Shown here one piece after another: positions 9,067 to 17,983 of a DNA stretch of 64,000 nucleotides. How positions within the stretch are numbered: position 1 is the first letter of the stretch; each line of letters opens with the position of its first letter. The position numbers and the translations under genes are program-made. The notes below the pieces were generated by a model. That model made no database searches. It saw only the letters and a list, made by a program, of their open reading frames with translations, and was not told the DNA's origin. The stretch is from assembly GCF_013213975.1 (NCBI RefSeq), contig NZ_JABSST010000003.1, positions 1 through 64,000 of the forward strand, in the 5' to 3' direction. This DNA is from Winogradskyella sp. (GTDB lineage: Bacteria > Bacteroidota > Bacteroidia > Flavobacteriales > Flavobacteriaceae).

Positions 9067-10392
9067 ATGAAAAAATTAGCATTACATTGGAAGATCATCA
9101 TCGGAATGGTATTAGGTATCATTTTTGGTTTTATAATGAATTCTTTCAACGGTCAACAATTTGTTACTGATTGGATAGCACCATTCGGTAAAATCTTTAT
9201 TAATCTTCTAAAGTTAATTGCAGTTCCCTTAATTCTTGCCTCGTTAATAAAAGGGATTTCAGACTTAAAGGACATCTCTAAAATTAGAGATATGGGTTTA
9301 AAAACTATTGCCATTTATATTGGAACTACTTTGGTGGCTATTGTTATTGGTTTATCGATTGTCAATTTCGTAAAACCTGGAACAGGGATGCCACAAGAGA
9401 CACTAAAAAAAATTAAGTTAAAGTATGAAAATGATGCTGGTGTAACTGATAAATTGGTTAAGGCGAGTGCACAACAAGATGCTGGACCTTTACAAGCGTT
9501 AGTTGATATTTTTCCAAGTAATATATTTCAATCTATGGCAGATGCCAAAATGCTGCAGGTGATCTTTTTTGCTCTTTTTGTTGGTATTTGTTTGCTTTTA
9601 ATTGGCGAAAAGAAGGCCAAGCCTATGGTAGATATTTTCGATGCTTTAAATGAGGTTGTGATGAAGATGGTAGATGTTATTATGCTCTTTGCACCTTATG
9701 CAGTATTTGCTTTAATGGCTAACGTTATTATTGCTTTTGATGATACTGAAATATTAGTAAAACTCTTGCAATATGCATTATGTGTTGTTGGTGGTTTAGT
9801 TCTAATGATTGGATTCTATCTGATTCTTATAAAGGTATTCACCAAAAAATCACCACTTTGGTTCTTGAGTAAAATAAGTCCTGCACAGCTATTAGCATTT
9901 TCAACAAGTAGTAGTGCTGCCACATTACCTGTAACCATGGAACGTGTTGAAGAGCATATTGGTGTTGATAAAGAAGTCTCAGGATTTGTTTTACCTGTAG
10001 GTGCTACAGTTAACATGGATGGCACAAGTCTTTATCAAGGGATTGCAGCTGTATTTATTATGCAGGTAATTTGGCCTGAAGGTTTAACCTTAACCAACCA
10101 ATTAGTTATTGTAGCTACGGCACTTTTAGCGTCTATTGGCAGTGCTGCAGTACCAAGTGCTGGTATGGTTATGTTGGTAATTGTACTCGAATCTATTGGG
10201 TTTCCCCCAGAATTATTGCCTATTGGTTTAGCTTTAATTTTCGCGGTAGATCGACCACTAGACATGTGTAGAACTGTAGTTAATGTTACGGGTGATGCTA
10301 CGGTTTCTATGATAGTAGCAAAATCATTAGGGAAGCTGCATGACAAACCCAAGGCAAAAAACTGGGATGATCATTTTCAGGAGGTGAAATAA
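9067..10392 (+). CDS. Dicarboxylate/amino acid:cation (Na+ or H+) symporter, DAACS family
   Basis: The protein has 441 residues with about eight hydrophobic segments and the diagnostic DAACS motifs: the serine-rich re-entrant loop STSSSAATLPVTMERVEE, the GFVLPVGATVNMDGTSLY segment, and the later ARG-like region FAVDRPLDMCRTVVNVTGD. Family members (GltP, GltT, DctA) import glutamate, aspartate or C4-dicarboxylates across the inner membrane with Na+ or protons. Serine/threonine or neutral amino-acid relatives also exist, so the substrate is left open. It lies between aroC and the ATP-grasp operon on the same strand, with short intergenic gaps. Confidence 0.93.
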   Translation: MKKLALHWKIIIGMVLGIIFGFIMNSFNGQQFVTDWIAPFGKIFINLLKLIAVPLILASLIKGISDLKDISKIRDMGLKTIAIYIGTTLVAIVIGLSIVNFVKPGTGMPQETLKKIKLKYENDAGVTDKLVKASAQQDAGPLQALVDIFPSNIFQSMADAKMLQVIFFALFVGICLLLIGEKKAKPMVDIFDALNEVVMKMVDVIMLFAPYAVFALMANVIIAFDDTEILVKLLQYALCVVGGLVLMIGFYLILIKVFTKKSPLWFLSKISPAQLLAFSTSSSAATLPVTMERVEEHIGVDKEVSGFVLPVGATVNMDGTSLYQGIAAVFIMQVIWPEGLTLTNQLVIVATALLASIGSAAVPSAGMVMLVIVLESIGFPPELLPIGLALIFAVDRPLDMCRTVVNVTGDATVSMIVAKSLGKLHDKPKAKNWDDHFQEVK

Positions 10393-10457
10393 TTTTTTCA
10401 ACTTCAATAAAAGTTATTAAATTTAAATAACACTTTACTAACCAAAAATTTCTCTAG

Positions 10458-11495
10458 ATGAATATTTGCTTTATAATGTATCCTTGGGAAAAGATAGACC
10501 CGGAAAATGATACCAGTTTAGCATTAATTAAAGAATGTGTAAAACGTGGTCATGGCGTTGCCATGTGTACACCTGCTAATCTTACCATACGAGATAGCGT
10601 TACTAATGCGTTTTGTACGGTTGTTGGACGTATGGATAAAGTTCCGTCGACACTCAAATCTTTCTACAATAAGGCAAAACTTAGAGAAGAAATGTTACCT
10701 CTTGCAGGTTTTGATGCCATATTTTTTAGAGCAAATCCACCGCTAGATCCAATAATGCTTAATTTTTTAGATTCTGTGAAGGACGATGTATTCATTGTAA
10801 ATTCATTGCAAGGCATGCGTGAAGCTAATAATAAGCTATATACAGCGGCTTTTGGTGATGCGCATAGTAATATTATTCCAAACACACACGTGTCAAAAAA
10901 TAAAAACTACTTAATCAAACAGATTAAAGAATCAAAAGCTGATAAAATGATATTAAAGCCATTGAATGGTTTTGGTGGTTCTGGTGTTATTCTTATCGAA
11001 AAGTCAGCTATGAACAATATTAACTCACTACTTGATTTTTATATTTCCACTGGAGATGGTGAGTCTAACTATGTCATTCTTCAAGATTATATAGAAGGAG
11101 CTGATCAAGGCGATGTTAGAATTCTGTTATTAAATGGTGAGCCTGTGGGTGCCATGAAACGTGTTCCTTGTTCTGATGACCACCGGTCTAATGTTTCTGC
11201 TGGAGGCAGCGTTCAAAGGCATTCACTAACCAAGGCAGAAAAGGCGTTGTGTAAGCAAATTGGACCAAAGCTAGTTAAAGACGGTTTGTATTTTGTAGGC
11301 ATTGATGTTATAGGGGGAAAGCTTGTTGAAGTTAATGTAATGTCACCAGGTGGTATTACTTATATCAACAAGGTTTATAAAAATAAACATAAAGTCGAAG
11401 AGAAGGTAATTGACTTTTTGGAGAGTAAGGTTTTGGATAAATTACAAGCCTTTGATAGACGTACAAGACTTCGTAAAGCTGTGGATGAGGCTTAA
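10458..11495 (+). CDS. GshB-like ATP-grasp ligase (annotatable as glutathione synthetase)
   Basis: This 345-residue protein has the prokaryotic glutathione-synthetase layout. An N-terminal pre-ATP-grasp domain (MNICFIMYPWEKIDPENDTS, FFRANPPLDPIMLNFLD) precedes an ATP-grasp fold with a glycine-rich loop (LKPLNGFGGSGVILIE), EGADQGDVRILLLNGEPVGA and the metal-binding VEVNVMSPGGIT. GshB joins gamma-glutamylcysteine and glycine. However, no gshA is visible here. The gene heads a tight operon with a TerB-like protein, an N-formylglutamate amidohydrolase-like protein and a DUF1704 protein. A role in a different peptide-bond-forming reaction is therefore as plausible as glutathione synthesis. The fold call is firm; the substrate is not. 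Confidence 0.9.
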   Translation: MNICFIMYPWEKIDPENDTSLALIKECVKRGHGVAMCTPANLTIRDSVTNAFCTVVGRMDKVPSTLKSFYNKAKLREEMLPLAGFDAIFFRANPPLDPIMLNFLDSVKDDVFIVNSLQGMREANNKLYTAAFGDAHSNIIPNTHVSKNKNYLIKQIKESKADKMILKPLNGFGGSGVILIEKSAMNNINSLLDFYISTGDGESNYVILQDYIEGADQGDVRILLLNGEPVGAMKRVPCSDDHRSNVSAGGSVQRHSLTKAEKALCKQIGPKLVKDGLYFVGIDVIGGKLVEVNVMSPGGITYINKVYKNKHKVEEKVIDFLESKVLDKLQAFDRRTRLRKAVDEA

Positions 11496-11531
11496 TCAAT
11501 ACTTTTTAAACAATCTCAGATTTATATTTAA

Positions 11532-11864
11532 ATGAAAATACCAGATTGGACAAGAGATGAGCTTGTTGCATACATATTATTGTTTGCTGCGCATTCTGAC
11601 TTTAAAGAAGATAATAACGAACGTAACGCCATAATATCTAATGTTGATATGCAGACGTTCCAAGATATTCATAGCGAATTTGATTGTGATAACGATTATC
11701 AAAGTATCAAGAAAATCATAATGAGTTTGGAGCAGCACAATTACGATAAAGATGATATTGATATGTTACTCTCTGATGTAAAAGTATTATTCTTTTCTGA
11801 TGGTGAATTCAACGTCTTAGAACAAAATATGATGCGTTTCTTAGAAAAACTTTTAAAGAATTAG
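11532..11864 (+). CDS. TerB-like small cytoplasmic protein
   Basis: This 110-residue soluble, acidic, helical protein has two TerB-like halves: an N-terminal helix followed by an acidic turn (LLFAAHSDFKEDNNERNAI) and a C-terminal equivalent (LFFSDGEFNVLEQNMMRFLEKLL). TerB-family domains often bind metal through such acidic turns. The assignment is by pattern only. It sits 36 bases after the ATP-grasp gene and two bases before the amidohydrolase gene, so it is almost certainly translated from the same mRNA. Its function in the cassette is unknown. Confidence 0.75.
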   Translation: MKIPDWTRDELVAYILLFAAHSDFKEDNNERNAIISNVDMQTFQDIHSEFDCDNDYQSIKKIIMSLEQHNYDKDDIDMLLSDVKVLFFSDGEFNVLEQNMMRFLEKLLKN

Positions 11865-11866
11865 CC

Positions 11867-12697
11867 ATGCAAAAATTGTCTTTACGTGCAATTATTTCTA
11901 AAATAAAATCTGAAGAGACATTTCATGCCGTGGTAGAGGATTATTCATTTACTATAAAGATTAATGAATATGTACCATATGTCTGCGGTGCTGTACATGA
12001 CGGACATCAATTTAGAAAAAGCCTTTGGGATAATTGTTTACACTCTGAATATGACCGTTGGTACGAAGAGGATCCTGAAACTAAAAATATGGTTATATCA
12101 CACCCTATTCTTATAGCAGGATGTGATTCTAGATTTGAATATGATCTTAATCGAGATCCAAAAAACGCTGTTTTTGATACAGCTTGGGGAAAACAACTCT
12201 GGAAAACCCCTTTAAAAGAAACCGAAAAGGTCAAAAGCTTAGAGAAACATGCAAATTTCTATAAAGTTGTTCATGCTTTAATTGAAACCATAGAGTCCAA
12301 GTTTGGAACTTGTATTGTTTATGATATGCATAGTTATAATTGGAAACGATGGGATAGGGAAGTGCCCTTATGGAACCTAGGAACCTCTAATATTGATAAT
12401 GACCGTTATGGTGATCTTGCAGAGACTTGGAGACAGGCTTTAGCAAGCATTATTTTACCTCACGACATAAAGCCAACAGCAAAGATTAACGACACCTTCC
12501 AAGGTAACGGATATTTCTTGAAATATATTACCAAAAACTTTAAGAATACCTTAGTTTTGGCAACTGAAATTGCTAAGGTGTATTGTGATGAATATGCTCA
12601 AGTTAACTATCCTGAAGTGGTAGCTTCAGTTGAGCGTCAATTGAGAAATTTAATTCCACAACATGCTAGCGAATTTTACCAAAGGTTTAAACCATAA
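11867..12697 (+). CDS. N-formylglutamate amidohydrolase family protein
   Basis: The 276-residue protein resembles the N-formylglutamate amidohydrolase (HutG) family, a zinc-hydrolase fold related to M14-like carboxypeptidases. Visible features are VCGAVHDGHQFR (first metal-ligand region), YEEDPETKNMV, CDSRFEYDLNRDP and VYDMHSYNW (second histidine region), as well as TFQGNGYFLKYIT. Classical HutG acts in histidine degradation, but no hut genes are present. The surrounding operon suggests hydrolysis of an amide or peptide related to the product of the upstream ligase. The stop codon overlaps the start of the next gene (TAATG), indicating translational coupling. Confidence 0.87.
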   Translation: MQKLSLRAIISKIKSEETFHAVVEDYSFTIKINEYVPYVCGAVHDGHQFRKSLWDNCLHSEYDRWYEEDPETKNMVISHPILIAGCDSRFEYDLNRDPKNAVFDTAWGKQLWKTPLKETEKVKSLEKHANFYKVVHALIETIESKFGTCIVYDMHSYNWKRWDREVPLWNLGTSNIDNDRYGDLAETWRQALASIILPHDIKPTAKINDTFQGNGYFLKYITKNFKNTLVLATEIAKVYCDEYAQVNYPEVVASVERQLRNLIPQHASEFYQRFKP

Positions 12698-13857
12698 TGT
12701 CCCAGATAAAGACCACAGAAGAATTTCAAGATTTATTTGATATTGATGCTAATCTTAATCGATTGGTTAAAAATATCGAACTTCTCAATTATATTAATCC
12801 ACAAAATATAGCAGCTGAAAAGAAAACGTTTTTTTCTTCTAAATACAATTATGAGCCTGTTTTTAAGTATCCAAAGATGCGGTTCAATGGCTATAAACTT
12901 CATCGCTTGTTCTTTTCGCAGCGTTTAGAGCGTATTGAAGATGTTGATATTAGACAACTTTATGAAGATATTATTTATGAATATTCTGGATTAATTGAGT
13001 GTATAGAAACAATTGGGCAAGGACGTAAATTTTATTTCAATAGCCTCAAAAGCTTTGGAACACCTACTGAAAAGGATATTGAAAATGCCAAATTTATTCT
13101 GCGATTTGATGATTCGGATTTTGATGAGAAAATGCTCCCTGTGTTTAATGTTAATGAGGCCAAAGATTATTTTGATGATTTCTCTAAACGTTACGACTTT
13201 AAATACAACATAAAGATTTCAAACAATCTTTCTGCTGCTGCAATGGTTCTTAACAATACGCAAACCTTGGTACTTCGAAAAAGTCATAAATACAGTTTGA
13301 GTCAATTAAAAGTTTTAACCAATCATGAAATAGGTGTACACATGGTCACAACGTTTAATGGCTTAGATCAGCCTTTAAAGGTGTTTTCAAATGGATTCCC
13401 TAATAATGTTGAAACTCAAGAAGGATTAGCTGTTTATTCAGAATATATGAGCGGGTGTTTGACTATTATGCGATTAAAAGAGCTCGCATTTCGTGTTATT
13501 GCAGTAGACAGCCTTAATAAAGGCTATTCGTTTTCAGACACATTTCATTTACTTCATAATCAACATAAATTAAATAGAGACAAGGCTTTTGCAATTACAC
13601 TTCGCGTTCATAGAGGTGGAGGATTTACAAAAGACCATTTATACTTACGTGGATTGCGCAATGTATATCAATATGCCAAGGCAAATAAAGATCTTTCAAT
13701 TCTTTTAATTGGGAAAGTAAGTCAAGAGTACATTCCTACCATGGAAAAATTGCTTAACTATGGTCTAGCCATAAAACCAAAGTATTATACAGATGCTTAT
13801 GTGTCTAACAATAATACTAACCCAAACTTAGATTTTATCCTTGGAGGCTTAAAGTAA
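12697..13857 (+). CDS. DUF1704 / QEGLA-motif metallopeptidase-like protein
   Basis: The 386-residue protein carries the motif that names the family (TQEGLAVYSEY) and the zinc-site-like NHEIGVHMVT about 30 residues earlier; together these form an HExxxH-plus-Glu arrangement. The bacterial family is often labelled 'flavohemoglobin expression-modulating QEGLA motif protein'; eukaryotic relatives are tubulin tyrosine carboxypeptidases (MATCAP). A C-terminal-residue-removing peptidase activity is therefore plausible by homology, which is knowledge of the family rather than something shown here. It is the last gene of the four-gene operon and overlaps the preceding stop codon by one base. Confidence 0.88.
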   Translation: MSQIKTTEEFQDLFDIDANLNRLVKNIELLNYINPQNIAAEKKTFFSSKYNYEPVFKYPKMRFNGYKLHRLFFSQRLERIEDVDIRQLYEDIIYEYSGLIECIETIGQGRKFYFNSLKSFGTPTEKDIENAKFILRFDDSDFDEKMLPVFNVNEAKDYFDDFSKRYDFKYNIKISNNLSAAAMVLNNTQTLVLRKSHKYSLSQLKVLTNHEIGVHMVTTFNGLDQPLKVFSNGFPNNVETQEGLAVYSEYMSGCLTIMRLKELAFRVIAVDSLNKGYSFSDTFHLLHNQHKLNRDKAFAITLRVHRGGGFTKDHLYLRGLRNVYQYAKANKDLSILLIGKVSQEYIPTMEKLLNYGLAIKPKYYTDAYVSNNNTNPNLDFILGGLK

Positions 13858-13900
13858 AGCCCCAAAACTAAATGTTTCCGTCTATCACTTTGTAATACTT

Positions 13901-13974
13901 TCAAGGAGCTAAACTTCATCCTTGACAGAATTTAACTCATTCCTAGCTAACTAAAGCTAGGGTTAAATTAACCC
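13901..13974. repeat. Three consecutive inverted repeats downstream of the ATP-grasp operon
   Basis: Three short perfect inverted repeats follow one another. TCAAGGA/TCCTTGA has an 11-base loop (13901-13925). CCTAGCT/AGCTAGG has a six-base loop (13942-13961). GGGTTAA/TTAACCC has a one-base centre (13960-13974) and shares two bases with the second repeat. No strong T-run follows, so this is at best a weak terminator or mRNA 3'-end structure; the last palindrome could also be a protein-binding site. The 13858-14356 stretch holds no ORF that I can support. Confidence 0.45.
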
Positions 13975-14253
13975 ATTTTGCTTTGAGGCTCGTAACATAC
14001 TAAGCTTAAAAACCATTAACTTAAAAAAGCTTATATCTAATTTAGTGAGCATGTATTAAATAAGAAACCAAACGTGAGTATAGTGATAGTTTCATTGAGT
14101 AACTAGTATATATTGATGAGTAAGATTATAACCAGTTATAGATGTTTTTGGCTTTCTAGAGATTTATAACAATAATAATGGGCATATATCGATTTTTTTA
14201 TCCGTAGCAGAAAATCACATGTATTTTTGAGTAAACAAAATGTGCTATTAATC

Positions 14254-14288
14254 ATTTCGTTATTCCCTCATAAACGAAATTAATTTTG
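14254..14288 (+). promoter_or_regulatory. Inverted repeat abutting a -7-like element
   Basis: ATTTCGTT and AACGAAAT form a perfect 8-base inverted repeat with an 11-base loop (14254-14280). It is directly followed by TAATTTTG (14281-14288), which fits the Bacteroidota -7 consensus. The arrangement looks like an operator beside a promoter, but no plus-strand gene follows before the hairpin at 14323, so any transcript would be very short. The call is weak. Confidence 0.3.
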
Positions 14289-14322
14289 TTTAAATTAGTT
14301 TTAAGTAAGTTGTTAATTTAAG

Positions 14323-14358
14323 AAAGCCCTTTAGAATCAGTTCTGAATGGCTTTTTTT
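14323..14358. terminator. Hairpin terminator at the end of the DCC-family gene
   Basis: AAAGCC...GGCTTT forms the base of an imperfect 14-bp stem with inner AGAA/TTCT pairs and a TCAG loop. It is followed on the plus strand by seven T residues. The hairpin starts immediately after the stop codon of the minus-strand DCC-family gene, for which it probably ends transcription. On the plus strand it could also stop readthrough from the upstream operon. Confidence 0.65.
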
Positions 14359-14779
14359 AATCTAGAAACTTTTCTCTAAGTTCTGGTGTTGGAATCATAC
14401 AGGCATCCTTTTTCCCATACCACTTATATCTATTTTTTGCTACATAATTATAAAACCAGTCCCGTATAAAATTCGGAACAATTAAAAATATAGCCAATAA
14501 ATTTGTGGGAAACCCTAATTTTTTAGCAATACGTAATGCGGCATTTGATTTTTGATAAACCCTTTCTTCTTGGGGCTGGTACAACAAAATTGAATCTGTT
14601 TTGCGGGTATCTATATTAAATTTATTAATAATGACCTGCCCAATTTCGCCTTGTAGAGGTGCGAATAAAAACGTATTGTGCTTATCTCTTTTGATGACAT
14701 ATAACACACTACTATTACAGAGATTACAAACACCATCGAATAGAATTAATGCCTTGTCTTTTGGTATCTTATGGATCAT
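14357..14779 (-). CDS. Thiol-disulfide oxidoreductase DCC family protein (DUF393)
   Basis: The protein has 140 residues with the name-giving motif FDGVCNLCN (DxxCxxC) at the N-terminus and the later segments FAPLQGEIG, SALRIAKKLGFP-like SNAALRIAKKLGFPTN and NRYKWYGKKDACMIPT. The family has a thioredoxin-related CxxC site and is presumed to carry out dithiol-disulfide exchange, although substrates are not known. A hydrophobic stretch around residues 95-110 (LLAIFLIVPNFI) may contact the membrane. It is monocistronic, flanked by long gaps. Confidence 0.92.
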   Translation of the reverse strand: MIHKIPKDKALILFDGVCNLCNSSVLYVIKRDKHNTFLFAPLQGEIGQVIINKFNIDTRKTDSILLYQPQEERVYQKSNAALRIAKKLGFPTNLLAIFLIVPNFIRDWFYNYVAKNRYKWYGKKDACMIPTPELREKFLD

Positions 14780-15041
14780 AATACAAAAATAGGTCTTAGG
14801 TGCAATAGAGTGTTAAAAAATTAAGTTAAATCATGATCTGTACCTAGGTCTAACTTAATATTAATTCTAAATTTGGATTTCTTAACACTACCTAGATACC
14901 TATTAAATACAAAGGACTTTTTAAACAGATAAATTCATATTTATCCAAAACTTATACTTAAAGCACTTTAAAGTATTTATTTGTATTGTAAATAGTTTGC
15001 TAACTCTAAAATAATTACAATCAGGTGTTTAAATAATTAAA

Positions 15042-17207
15042 TTACCTTTTTGCATCGACCAACTCTAGTAAATCCAAGTTAACACTGGTAGTAAACATAC
15101 CATAATTTACTATGGCTTTTCCCTTTTCTATATCATCTATACTACCAATAGCTTTACCGTCATGCATACGCACTCGATCACCAATCTTAAGTATAGGCTT
15201 GGGTTTTTCAACGGGAACTTCTTTTCTCTTTTGCTCCTTTTTCTTTTTTCGAATTATTGCAACTTTTTGCTCAGCCTCTTGTTGAACCTGTTTTTCTTTT
15301 GCCTTTTCAATACGTTTTTGCTTGGCAGAAGTTTTTTTTCGTTTTGCATTTTCAATTTGCACAAGTCGAAACAGTTCGGACATTAACTCGCGTTTGCGTT
15401 TATTTTCAAAATATTTCTCAGATAAGTCATTTACTTTTTGACCTAGGTAAATAAGCCTTTGATTACTATCGTATAATTCCTGGAAACTTTCTAACTTCTT
15501 TTGAATTTTTGCATTAGTCTCTTCTAATTTTTCTGCTTCCGAAAGTTTCTTTTTTTCGTGGTCTTTTAATTTACGTTCCGTACGCTCCAGTTTACTACGT
15601 TCTTTTTGAAGTTTCGCTATCGTAGCATCAAATCTTATTTTTCCACGCTCTATCTTCTTTTTAGATCTATTGATTAAACTGTAAGGAATACCATTTTTCT
15701 GAGCTACCTCAAAGGTAAAAGAGCTTCCTGCTTGGCCTGTAACTAATTTGTACATTGGTTCTAGGCTTCTCTCATTAAAAAGCATATTAGCATTTTTCAT
15801 ATGTGGCAATTCATTTGCTAATAACTTTAGATTAGAATAGTGGGTCGTAATAATTCCAAACGCTTCTCTTTCATAAAATACTTCAAGAAAGGTTTCAGCG
15901 AGGGACCCACCAAGTTCTGGATCACTTCCAGTCCCAAACTCATCAATTAAAAACAAGGTTTTAGAATTTACCTTTTTTAGAAAGTAATTCATTTGTTTTA
16001 ACCTATAACTATATGTACTCAAATGATTTTCAATGGATTGATTATCGCCAATATCACTTAAAATGCGATCAAATAAACAAACCGAACTGCGTTCATGGAC
16101 TGGGATTAACATCGCACTTTGCAACATTACTTGCAGCAAACCAACAGTTTTTAAAGTGATACTCTTACCACCAGCATTAGGTCCCGAGATAACCATTATT
16201 CGGTTATCATTACTCAAGGCAATTGTTTGAGGAAACGTCTTTTTACCTTCTTCCTTATTAGTTAAATAGAGTAGCGGGTGGTATGCGTCTCTATAGCATA
16301 AGGTTCTTTCATTAGTTATTTTTGGCAAAATTGCGTTTATGCTTTTTGCATATTTAGCTTTTGATGCAATGACATCAATCTTCGTCAAGAAGGTTTGATA
16401 ATCATTAAGAAGCGGTAGGAATAAACGAATATAATCTGTTAAGGCTCTTAGAATCTTTATAACCTCTTCCTTTTCCTCATATTCTAAATTATTGAGTTCT
16501 CTTGTGTACTGAAGGGTTGTTTCCGGTTCTATGTATACAATACTTCCAGTTTTGCTACCACCCATTATAGCACCTTTGACTTTACGACGATACATGGCTT
16601 TAACAGCTAATACACGTCTGTTCTCAACAACTGACTCTCTAATGTCGTCCAGATAATCTAAGCCATGGTAACGGCTTAGAGCAGATGAAAAACTACTGTT
16701 TATTTTACCTTTTAGTTTCCCAATCTCTTGTCGTATATGAGACAGCTCTGGTGATGCATCGTGTTTTATGTCCCCAAAGCGATCTACCACTTGATCAACT
16801 TGTTCTATAATTCCGGTGGTTATTTCAATATGCTCACTATACTGCAAAAGCTTTGGGTAGTATTCATGGAACTTTTGAAGAAACTTAAGGATACCGTTTA
16901 CAGTTAAAGATGTACTCACCAATTTTTGAAGACTTTGGACTTCTAAAAACGTGTTTTCAATCTTCAGTAATTTAAGTTCTTTATGTATTGGTTCAAAACC
17001 ATGATTGGGTATTCTATTGTCATTATCAAAGGAAGATAGATATTCATTTACATACCCTAATTCACGTAACAACTGAGCCTCTACTTCTATAGGCTTTATT
17101 TCCAAAACAGCCTCTCTACCTAAGGCTGTTATAGTATGCTCAGATATCTGCTCTAAAACTGAATAGAATTCGAGATCTTTCAGTGTTTTTTCATGAATTT
17201 TAACCAC
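15042..17207 (-). CDS. mutS2: MutS2-type ATPase (endonuclease MutS2 family), lacking the C-terminal Smr domain
   Basis: The 721-residue protein has the MutS2 layout. An N-terminal clamp/lever region is followed by the MutS ATPase with Walker A (ISGPNAGGKSITLKTVG), Walker B (TLFLIDEFGTGSDPELGGSL) and the FGIITTHYSNLK switch histidine region. A long Lys/Glu-rich coiled coil (about 520-640) and a short C-terminal beta-domain (KIGDRVRMHDGKAIGSIDDI) follow. MutS2 proteins suppress homologous recombination or act on collided ribosomes. The Smr nuclease domain at the C-terminus of longer relatives (about 780 residues) is absent, and the sequence downstream is full of stops, so it is not merely frameshifted away. 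The first codon is GTG. Confidence 0.93.
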   Translation of the reverse strand: MVKIHEKTLKDLEFYSVLEQISEHTITALGREAVLEIKPIEVEAQLLRELGYVNEYLSSFDNDNRIPNHGFEPIHKELKLLKIENTFLEVQSLQKLVSTSLTVNGILKFLQKFHEYYPKLLQYSEHIEITTGIIEQVDQVVDRFGDIKHDASPELSHIRQEIGKLKGKINSSFSSALSRYHGLDYLDDIRESVVENRRVLAVKAMYRRKVKGAIMGGSKTGSIVYIEPETTLQYTRELNNLEYEEKEEVIKILRALTDYIRLFLPLLNDYQTFLTKIDVIASKAKYAKSINAILPKITNERTLCYRDAYHPLLYLTNKEEGKKTFPQTIALSNDNRIMVISGPNAGGKSITLKTVGLLQVMLQSAMLIPVHERSSVCLFDRILSDIGDNQSIENHLSTYSYRLKQMNYFLKKVNSKTLFLIDEFGTGSDPELGGSLAETFLEVFYEREAFGIITTHYSNLKLLANELPHMKNANMLFNERSLEPMYKLVTGQAGSSFTFEVAQKNGIPYSLINRSKKKIERGKIRFDATIAKLQKERSKLERTERKLKDHEKKKLSEAEKLEETNAKIQKKLESFQELYDSNQRLIYLGQKVNDLSEKYFENKRKRELMSELFRLVQIENAKRKKTSAKQKRIEKAKEKQVQQEAEQKVAIIRKKKKEQKRKEVPVEKPKPILKIGDRVRMHDGKAIGSIDDIEKGKAIVNYGMFTTSVNLDLLELVDAKR

Positions 17208-17308
17208 GTTTTTTCAAATTATAGAAATGCAAATTTAATGTAATTGAAGTGATATGCCTAACCACATTTTTTATCCCATCATTTGTTATTTTTGATAAAA
17301 GATTAAGT

Positions 17309-17983
17309 ATGATCATAGATATTCATGAAAGTTGGAAAAATCATCTGCAATCAGAGTTTGATAGGCCTTATTTTAAAAGTTTAGTTGACTTTGTTAAAAC
17401 TGAATATCAAAACCACCAATGTTATCCTAAAAGTTCTGAAATATTTAATGCTTTTAATCATTGTTCTCTTGACGATGTTAAAGTAGTTATTATTGGTCAA
17501 GATCCTTATCATGGAGAAGGTCAGGCCAATGGTTTGTGCTTCTCTGTAAATGATGGTGTAACGCATCCACCTTCACTAATAAATATATTTAAGGAAATTG
17601 AATCTGATATAAATATTCCATACCCGAAAACTGGCAATCTCTTGCCTTGGGCAAAACAAGGTATTTTACTGCTAAATGCAACATTAACTGTTAGGGCTCA
17701 CGAAGCCAGAAGTCACCAAGGAAAAGGTTGGGAGGAATTTACAGATGCTGTCATTGAGTTAATTGGTCAAAGAAAAAATAAAGTCATCTTTTTACTCTGG
17801 GGTGGTTATGCAAGAAAAAAGAAAAAACTTATCGATACGTCCCTCAATTATGTGTTAGAGACAGGTCATCCATCACCTCTTAGTGCTAACCGCGGCAATT
17901 GGTATGGCAATAAACACTTTAGTTCAACTAACTCCCTGTTGGAGCAAGCGGGTTTACCGGCAATTGATTGGTCACTAAAGTAG
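17309..17983 (+). CDS. ung: Uracil-DNA glycosylase, family 1
   Basis: Ung removes uracil from DNA to start base-excision repair. The protein contains the catalytic-water motif GQDPYHGEGQANGLCFSV, the uracil-binding FLLWGGYARKKK and the DNA-intercalation loop HPSPLSANRG, all hallmarks of family 1. The track begins 20 codons earlier, but the ATG at 17309 (MIIDIHESWKNHL) gives the usual length of about 224 residues. A TATTTTTG element at 17287-17294 resembles the -7 promoter consensus, and would imply a very short leader. Divergent to mutS2. Confidence 0.97.
   Translation: MIIDIHESWKNHLQSEFDRPYFKSLVDFVKTEYQNHQCYPKSSEIFNAFNHCSLDDVKVVIIGQDPYHGEGQANGLCFSVNDGVTHPPSLINIFKEIESDINIPYPKTGNLLPWAKQGILLLNATLTVRAHEARSHQGKGWEEFTDAVIELIGQRKNKVIFLLWGGYARKKKKLIDTSLNYVLETGHPSPLSANRGNWYGNKHFSSTNSLLEQAGLPAIDWSLK

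Noticed and set aside
10458-11495. Firm naming of the ligase as gshB
   Set aside because: The fold and motifs fit, but without gshA nearby and with unusual operon partners the specific substrate is not supported.
14323-14358. Orphan plus-strand terminator marking a hidden small RNA
   Set aside because: The hairpin directly follows the stop codon of the minus-strand DCC-family gene, so it is adequately explained as that gene's terminator.
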